NCBI RefSeq assembly: GCF_905220565.1 | Contig: NC_059400.1 | Coordinates: 10,624,159-10,688,158, forward strand | Direction of reading: 5' to 3' | DNA from: Melitaea cinxia | Taxonomy: Eukaryota > Arthropoda > Insecta > Lepidoptera > Nymphalidae | Length of the DNA: 64,000 bases | Shown: in pieces, positions 24,601-64,000 of the stretch | Layout: each line of letters opens with the position of its first letter | Numbering within the stretch: position 1 is the stretch's first letter | Position numbers and translations under genes: made by a program | The notes under the pieces: generated by a model | What the model saw: the letters and a program-made list of their open reading frames with translations, nothing else | Told to the model about the DNA's origin: nothing | Database searches by the model: none

Positions 24601-25778
24601 TACCTAATTATTTTTTGTTTGTCATGTCAGATTATGTAAATGAAAAACGCCTTAACAATTATTAGCATTTTGTTTTGATAAGTGCATATAAAAGATACGT
24701 GCGGAATTTGAAATGTGTTATAATTTTGTAAAAATTAATAGGTAGCGTTGGTAGTGTAAACGAACTCTTTGTGTAATACTAAGTAACAAAACATTTTAGT
24801 TATTTAGCATTTTTATTTATACAAGAAAAATTGTTTTATTTTGGATAGCCTATTTAACGAGGAAGGCCAAAGAGTTTTCGTAAATAGAATTGTTAACTCG
24901 AGTTAACAATTTCTACAATTTTGCAAATTACCTAGAGCAAGGGTTATTTTTTCTATGAGGTACCTATACCTGCAGTTTGTGTGTCATCTTTCGCAGGTAA
25001 AAATATTTTGTGGAATGGTTTTTAATGTAAACTTTACTTCTGTAAACTAAAATATAGTTAAGGAAGAACAGTTTTTGAAAAAAAAAAATGTTTGTTTTTT
25101 TTTAAACAAAGAAAGGTTACTTCGTTGTTATTTATTGTTGTTGACGATATAACTATAGGCTATGACAAATGGAAGTCAAGATTTCAAATCTTTTTTTTTT
25201 TAATTATTCTTCTATAAAATTAAGCGACTTTTGTCCTATATTATATTAGTCCTAAGGTTAAATTAATAAAAAATTATTGTCTCTGACTGTAATTCGACAT
25301 ATTTCATTACAAAGTGATATAAGTCTTCTTTAGTATAACAATTAGGGGAGACATTTTTTTTTCATAGGAAATCACAATGCTTTTTGTTGGAATGTGTCCC
25401 GACCTAAGATGATGAGCTATTAGGTATATATAATCTATTTATTTTGTAACGGTTAAACTAGAGTAAGGAGGATGACTTTGAATCGTGCGAAACGAAATTC
25501 CTTTAATTTTAGATATTACATCGAAATATTATTTCCAGATACATTTAGACATTAATATATTGAAATTGGTACAATATGCTTATTATATTATATGCTATAG
25601 ATACAAATATATTTTCTTTCTTTCTTTTTCTTTTCTATAGGTTACCCCCTTTTCCCTAAAATTAATCCATTAAGGTCTTGCAATGCACCTTTTCTATATG
25701 TCAATATAACAACATTTTGTAAGCCCAAGTACTAAACATAAGTTAGAGCTTCCAAAATAGCCATCAGTTTTATTGACA

Positions 25779-25950
25779 TCATGGACAAAATATTCGTTTA
25801 TCGTCTTGTTGGATCATGAAATGCAGCCCATAACCACATTTTGATCCATCTGTGAATATTCCAGTAAAATCTCTAAAAAATTCATTTAACTCTTCTAGAA
25901 CATTATAATTAATAGCGTTTACTTCATAAGAATTTTTTGCTTTAACGACA
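25779..25950 (-). pseudogene. LINE RNase H fragment
   Basis: On the minus strand an open stretch of about 56 codons reads VLEELNEFFRDF followed by TGIFTDGSK, then FCP and a stop. The IFTDGSK motif is the first catalytic-Asp strand of the RNase H domain found in R1/Jockey/I-type non-LTR retrotransposons. No reverse transcriptase domain was recognised next to it, so this is an old isolated fragment in the upstream intergenic region. Confidence 0.6.
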
Positions 25951-26009
25951 CTAAGAAGATTAGTTATTTAGATTATGTAATTAAAACATTGTAGGAGGAT
26001 TACTACTAG

Positions 26010-27844
26010 CCATATTGTTTTCTTTTGTCTCTAAATATGTAAGTGATAGCTGATAACGGTTTCCTTTTATTACGCCATTAACTAGTAGAACATACTCTTA
26101 ACATACTTAATTCGTTTAAAGAATATTTTGTGTAAGATTATAGTTTTAAGTCGTGTTTTAGCCAAAAATTGTCTTCTAATAAATAGTTAAAATACTTAAC
26201 TCGCTCTCTGTTACATACATATCTATGTGAGTGCTTTTAATGAAGACACCTTTTATTGAGACATTGCTTTTGCACTTTGTCAAGCTTTAACAAATTGGTT
26301 TGGCACTATTGTCGTAAATATAACTACTGTAATATATTCTAGAACGCATTTGACATAATTATGTATATTTTACGTAAGTGATTAGAATGCATACCCCAAC
26401 CCAGCTAAAACTTTAATAATAATAAGAAATTTAAATACTCTGTCAATAAAATAATTGTTTGTTTCAAGGAATATTTTTAAGGGTTCACGTAATTAGAAAC
26501 GTTAACTCATATCACGTGTCGTGTATTATATTTTTTTATTCTTCTACATAAATAACAATTATATAATGTTTGTACGTGAACAACTTCCGAACTACTGTAC
26601 CAAATTGAATATATATATTTTTATTATTTGTGTTCGTTATTGTCAGGACAAGGTATTTGATATAGGATAGAGGATAAAAGTTAAAAAAATCGATTTGTTT
26701 ACCTTAAAAAAAATATGGCGTAACTAATGTCGCCGGGTCTGCTATTAGCGTATAAAAAGGGTTTTACGGCTATTTTGACATAAAATTGAAACTTAAATTA
26801 ATCTGTATTTAAAGTAAATGTTATAGAAAGGAAAGGTCAAGTCAAATAGTAAATAAGAAAGTTAATCGTGGAAAGTGCACGCGAGTGAATCTATGGCAGT
26901 GCTGTCGCTCTTAAAATTTACAATGAGTATCTAGTGACGTACATGGATCTCTATGGTAATTATACTGTACGTAAGACTAATGAATAATCATTCGAAAAGA
27001 AGTAATTGCACTTTGGTAGATATTTTTATCGTATCTCTTTACTAACACAAAATAGATATTAGTATAGAAATCAAAAATAGTTCATACTATTAAAAACATT
27101 AAAGCTTGTTATTTGATTTAACTTTACCCGCAATTAAAACCGCAAGACGAAGAGAGGAAGAAAAAATTGATTAGATCATTAGATCTTTAAATAAAGTACT
27201 AGGGAAGACTTTTTAATCGTGCTAATGTGTCAGGATTTACTTCTCAGAGTGAAATTAAAGTTTTTTTTTTTTGTGTTAGATAACCTGTCTTGTAAAAAGT
27301 AAAAGGCCTTAAAGCAACATGCTGTGATTCCTAGGGCATATGCATGCTCCTATTTCTAATATTTAGCAAAATTATATATCTGTATGACAAATATTAACTA
27401 GATATAATATAAAGTAAATGATATACTGCTGATAAAACTTGAAATCATTACAATGATTATAGAAAAATAAAATCCCGTCAACCGTATCTGGTCTGCTAAT
27501 ATTGAAGCGCATTTCGGCGAAGATTTATTGTGGTCTATTTTTCCATTATATATAACAAAAGCAGATCACGTCATTTGAGTGCTAATTTCGCGTACTTTCT
27601 CAATAATAAAGATATCATACTAATAAAGTAAACAGTTTTAGGCGGAAAAACTACGCTTCTATAAATATCGAATAATAATAGTAAAGAATCTCATTATGTT
27701 GGAGTAACAATGGTTACAGTCAAGGTGTGAACTGTTGTTGGTTTGTTTTTCGACGGAATCTGCATGTAATATACATTTCTTATATATAACACCATAGTAT
27801 GTGTATATTCGTCAAAAAAGAATAGCTTTACCAGTTAGCTTTTT
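26010..27844. other. intergenic, nothing recognised
   Basis: AT-rich, no gene, RNA or repeat family recognised. Confidence 0.5.
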
Positions 27845-28105
27845 AACCGACTAAAAAGGAGGTTCTCAATTCGATTATTTTTTGTGTGTTACCTCATAAC
27901 CTTCTAATGGTTGTACCGTTTTTGATGATTAATTTTTTAATCGAAAGCTAGTGCTTATCATTTGGTTCCGACCGATCATTGAGATGACGAGTACTTGTTA
28001 TCTTTAATAATACGTAATTACTTGACTATTTTTCATCGTACTACGTTATATTATATTATTCTAATTGAAATCGGTTTGTTTTCGTTTGCGAGCAAACACA
28101 ATTAT
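27845..28105 (+). repeat. AACCGACTTC-family repeat, short copy
   Basis: Starts AACCGACTAAAAAGGAGG and ends with GTTTGCGAGCAAAC; the middle half is missing. Confidence 0.7.
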
Positions 28106-28373
28106 TCTACAGCTGGTTTTAATAAAAATAAAGTTTAATAAGTTAAAAATTCATAAGTGCTTAAGGGATTTTTGTAGTACCACCTATATTATCCTAACCT
28201 AACGATGCTAATGTTGAGCTAAAAAAGCTCTCAGATTTTTTATAAAACAAAGTCAGCTGTGATTCATTATAGTTGAAACTGAAATATGCACACCATTTTA
28301 TTCGAAAGTTGGACGGTCGCTACATAGCATTATGTATCAATTCAAAATTAACTAAGGGATAATACAATTCCGC

Positions 28374-28614
28374 TAACCTGGGAAGTTAAAAAGCCAACCG
28401 ATGACGGGATAACCATCCGACTGTTGGCTTTCAAACACACAGGCCGAAGACAGGCAGCAGCGTCTTCGGTGCGACAAAGCCAGCCCTGCGGTCATCAACC
28501 TACTGTGGTGACTATGGGCAACACACATGAGTTCACGCCACTTTTGGCGCGAACTTGTGGAGGCCATGTCCAGCTGTGGACTGCGATAAGCTAAAAAGTG
28601 ATGATGATAAAAAA
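28374..28614 (+). repeat. RTE-type LINE tail (or SINE built on it)
   Basis: Carries GGCGCGAACTTGTGGAGGCC and ends in TGATGATGAT, the short tandem tail usual for RTE retroposons. Copies recur at 39276 (minus), 52671 and 57051. An ORF of 64 codons on its other strand is only a by-product of the repeat. Confidence 0.68.
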
Positions 28615-29495
28615 ATAAGAAACCGTTTCAAATTTGTCTACGTTACTTTAGATCATATTTATCATCATAGAAAATATATTTGTATTATGTAATATCTTAG
28701 ATACATAAAATACATTGCAGGCATTGTTAAAATTTAATAATTATTGCTACGAATGAAAATGGTCTACTGAAGGACAAAACCGTTAATGAACTCTACACAT
28801 TGATGAAGATGCAAGTTTTAAAACTTCTGAGATATGCAGGTTCTCGTGGTGCTTTCTTTAATTATTTTTCATTTTTAAATTCAACGATACCAGTTCGGAT
28901 TTTGACTTGCGACCAGCTTAAATAAAGATATTTCAAGCGCCGAACCATCTTGATTCCTTGAAATAGGACTAATGTTTTATTTTTAATCTTCAACATTTTA
29001 TAAAAATTGTCGAGATCTGTTTTCTAACTTGTACCTGTAATATAAAAGTACCTGGTTGACCAAGATTGCTTGTGGTAATAAGCCTTATGCGAAACCCTTT
29101 ATTAAAATATCTACCTGTCAAATTTATTCTGAAAATGAGCTTTTTTAAGGTTCTTTAGAGGTAGCCTATATCCAACGTGTATATTTTACTGATTTGCATT
29201 CATTGCCAATACGCTATTTAACGTTAAGGGTTTATATAAATAAGAAATTAGAGTTATTGCGTTGTATAAACTACTCAGTGCGTGTAATTTTTTTATTTGG
29301 AATTACTACATTTTAGTAATGATAAGTGTGAGATAACTAAAGAGTTTTATTATGCATGTATTAATTTACGATTTTATTTATTGTAGTGATCAATATTGAT
29401 GCTAAATAGTTTTAATATATTAAATATAAGTATAGTTTTATAAAAACAATAATTTCATTATGTGATCTCTTCTACTGATATACAATTAATACAAA
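28615..29495. other. distal upstream flank of rdx, nothing recognised
   Basis: AT-rich with no clear element up to the GC-rich promoter island. Confidence 0.5.
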
Positions 29496-29539
29496 ATGGT
29501 ACATTGTAGTAATACAATAAACGTACCTATAATTTTAAT

Positions 29540-29971
29540 ATTTTGGATAAGCGGAGTGGGTAGCATGGAGCATGGAGGACGGAGCATGCGAACGGTGCAA
29601 AGCTTTCACCAGTACAATGGAGATGAAGTAGAAAGGGTCGCGCAGCTGTCCCGCGGGTGCCAGTCGGAAAGCGTTCCGCCCTCGCTGGCGCGCGGCTCGC
29701 TCCGGTGATAGGAGCTAGCGCTCGCAACTCCCCGCATCGCAACACACGCGACACTCGTCAGTCGCCCCTCGCTCACACGTAGCGCTCCACGTCCGTTAAG
29801 TTGCTCCGCGCTACCCAATAACCATGTGGTGAAGTGAAACTGTCAAACGTGATTCGCACTCACACATCAGACGTCGTTAGTGGACTTTCCCACTATTCTA
29901 ATTTCTTCCTGGTGATTTGTGTTGACGAAGTGGTGCCATTATTCTGGAAAGTTGGATTTTACGATCAAATT
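29540..29971 (+). promoter_or_regulatory. rdx promoter island and 5' UTR
   Basis: A GC- and CpG-rich patch (about 29560-29820) stands out of very AT-rich surroundings just upstream of coding exon 1, as expected for a developmental-gene promoter. An arthropod initiator-like TCAGTC lies at 29758-29763. Within the likely leader, ATG TGG TGA at 29824-29832 forms a two-codon upstream ORF that could damp translation. Several unrelated frames are open across the island only because of its composition. No TATA box was seen at a convincing distance. Confidence 0.55.
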
Positions 29972-62959
<32,988 letters not shown>

Positions 62960-63127
62960 GTTAGTTCATCATATTTCTTCCCTTATTATTATTATTATCT
63001 TATACTTTTATTTCTTTAATTTACCCTTTTAATATTTATTCAATATATCGACAGATCTAGTTTGATCTATAAAAAAAGCTGCCAGCAAGGAAGTTTAGTT
63101 TAATTTTTTGAATGTATATGACTTAAA

Positions 63128-63854
63128 ATAATTGTAAATGATCGCTAACAAAAAAAATCTTCAATTTACATAGACAAGTAATACAACATTCGAAGTCGAA
63201 AAAATAATATATTAACTACACGTTATCTATAATATAAAAATGAGTCGCTGAATGTGTTTCTAAGCGCAAAACTCGAGAACGGTTGGACCGATTTCGCTAA
63301 TTCTTTTTTTAAAATATTCCTTGAAGTACGAGGATGGTTCTTACGGAGAGAAAAATTCAAAAAAAAAAATTAAATTTCCTGAAAAAGTCTAAAAACAACA
63401 CTTTTCTATACTCCCATACAAAAGATTTGTGATAATATTTAAAAGTCAATTTGAACTTTAATACCATACGATAAAGTTTGTGTTAGGCGATACGAAGTTC
63501 GCCGGGTCAGCTAGTTAGGTATAATTGTATAAATATTATAAAGCTGAAGAGTGTTTGTTTGTTGAAAGAACTATTGGTTCGAATTGAAAAAATTTTTTTT
63601 CTTGCATACTCCATTTACCAATGCAAGCTTATAGGCTATATGATATATAAGCACGTTGTTTCCTCAACTTAACGCGAGCGAAACTCAAAAAGTACCCTTC
63701 ACGTCTCCATCAAATTTAAATGAAACCACACGACATGCCCCAGCTTTCCATTAAAAAATAATCATCAAAATCGGTACTCTCAGCAAAAAGTTATGAGATA
63801 ACACATAAAAAAATACAGTACAGATAAAAACCCTATCTTTTTTTGATATCGGTT
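63128..63854 (-). repeat. AACCGACTTC-family repeat with nested elements, rdx intron 7
   Basis: Family text CAATTTACATAGACAAGTAA near 63162 and GATATCGGTT at 63845-63854. A Helitron (63226-63514) and an unassigned repeat (63515-63685, with AGCTGAAGAGTGTTTGTTTG) lie inside. Confidence 0.6.
63226..63514 (+). mobile_element. short Helitron with clean borders, rdx intron 7
   Basis: Borders are A|TC at 63226 and CTAG|T at 63514, the Helitron target-site signature. A hairpin GGCGA...TCGCC lies just before the 3' CTAG (stem at 63487-63503, then GGGTCAG), as expected for rolling-circle transposons. It is 289 bp, codes nothing, and interrupts an older AACCGACTTC-family repeat. Confidence 0.72.
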
Positions 63855-64000
63855 AAAAATGATAACATTGTACCCCACTGCGCCGAATAGTTCGTACTTT
63901 TATTTAAACCGATGACATCTTATAGTTTATATTCGAAATAAAATAAATTTGAATTTGAATTTTTAAATGTAATAACGATAATACTCCTTACTCTACATCC

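Overview
The window looks like a piece of a lepidopteran (moth or butterfly) nuclear genome. It is AT-rich, has long introns with GT/AG borders, carries AT, AC and GT microsatellites, and is full of repeat families I know from Lepidoptera: short Helitrons with A|TC...CTAG|T borders, a repeat with AACCGACTTC ends, RTE/CR1-type LINE tails and tRNA-derived SINEs. It is not bacterial or viral. The species cannot be fixed from the sequence alone.

Only one host protein-coding gene can be supported: roadkill (rdx, also HIB), the insect orthologue of SPOP, on the + strand. Seven coding exons join with agreeing phases: 29972-29985, 38562-38597, 51368-51536, 55533-55870, 59829-60070, 61303-61481 and 62817-62959. 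They encode 373 codons (a short N-terminal extension, MATH domain, BTB domain and the start of BACK). The last exon or exons lie beyond the right edge. A GC-rich promoter-like island precedes exon 1. The protein should be the substrate adaptor of a Cullin-3 ubiquitin ligase that, in flies, targets Ci in Hedgehog signalling.

Positions 1-29.5 kb are intergenic and hold no convincing host gene. They contain a decayed tandem array (95-700), Helitron and AACCGACTTC-family copies (5.4-8.1 kb), a GC-rich island with a CRE palindrome (8.6-9.0 kb), a foldback (9.2-9.5 kb) that may be the left end of a 4.7 kb TTAA-bordered element (9182-13857), a repeat with tRNA-like Pol III boxes (14-15.6 and 18.8-19.3 kb), a three-layer nest of elements (19374-21200), a dead mariner with intact ends (21331-22581), an RNase H fragment of a LINE (25.8 kb) and other LINE/SINE debris.

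Positions 30-63 kb are rdx introns, also heavily invaded. They hold a PIF/Harbinger-like element with a MADF-like ORF start (35530-36422), a 93 bp near-perfect palindrome (40318-40410), a Tc1 element with an uninterrupted 340-codon transposase whose second catalytic aspartate is tyrosine (47847-49417), a TIR element (51889-52396) and a second, decayed Tc1 copy (57331-58280).

I found no CRISPR array, no intact tRNA or rRNA gene and no virus-like gene. The points most worth checking are the in-frame N-terminal extension of rdx with its 36-nt skippable exon, the Tc1 catalytic substitution, the Harbinger/MADF element, the Pol III-box repeat, and a strongly folding GC-rich patch at 34246-34355.
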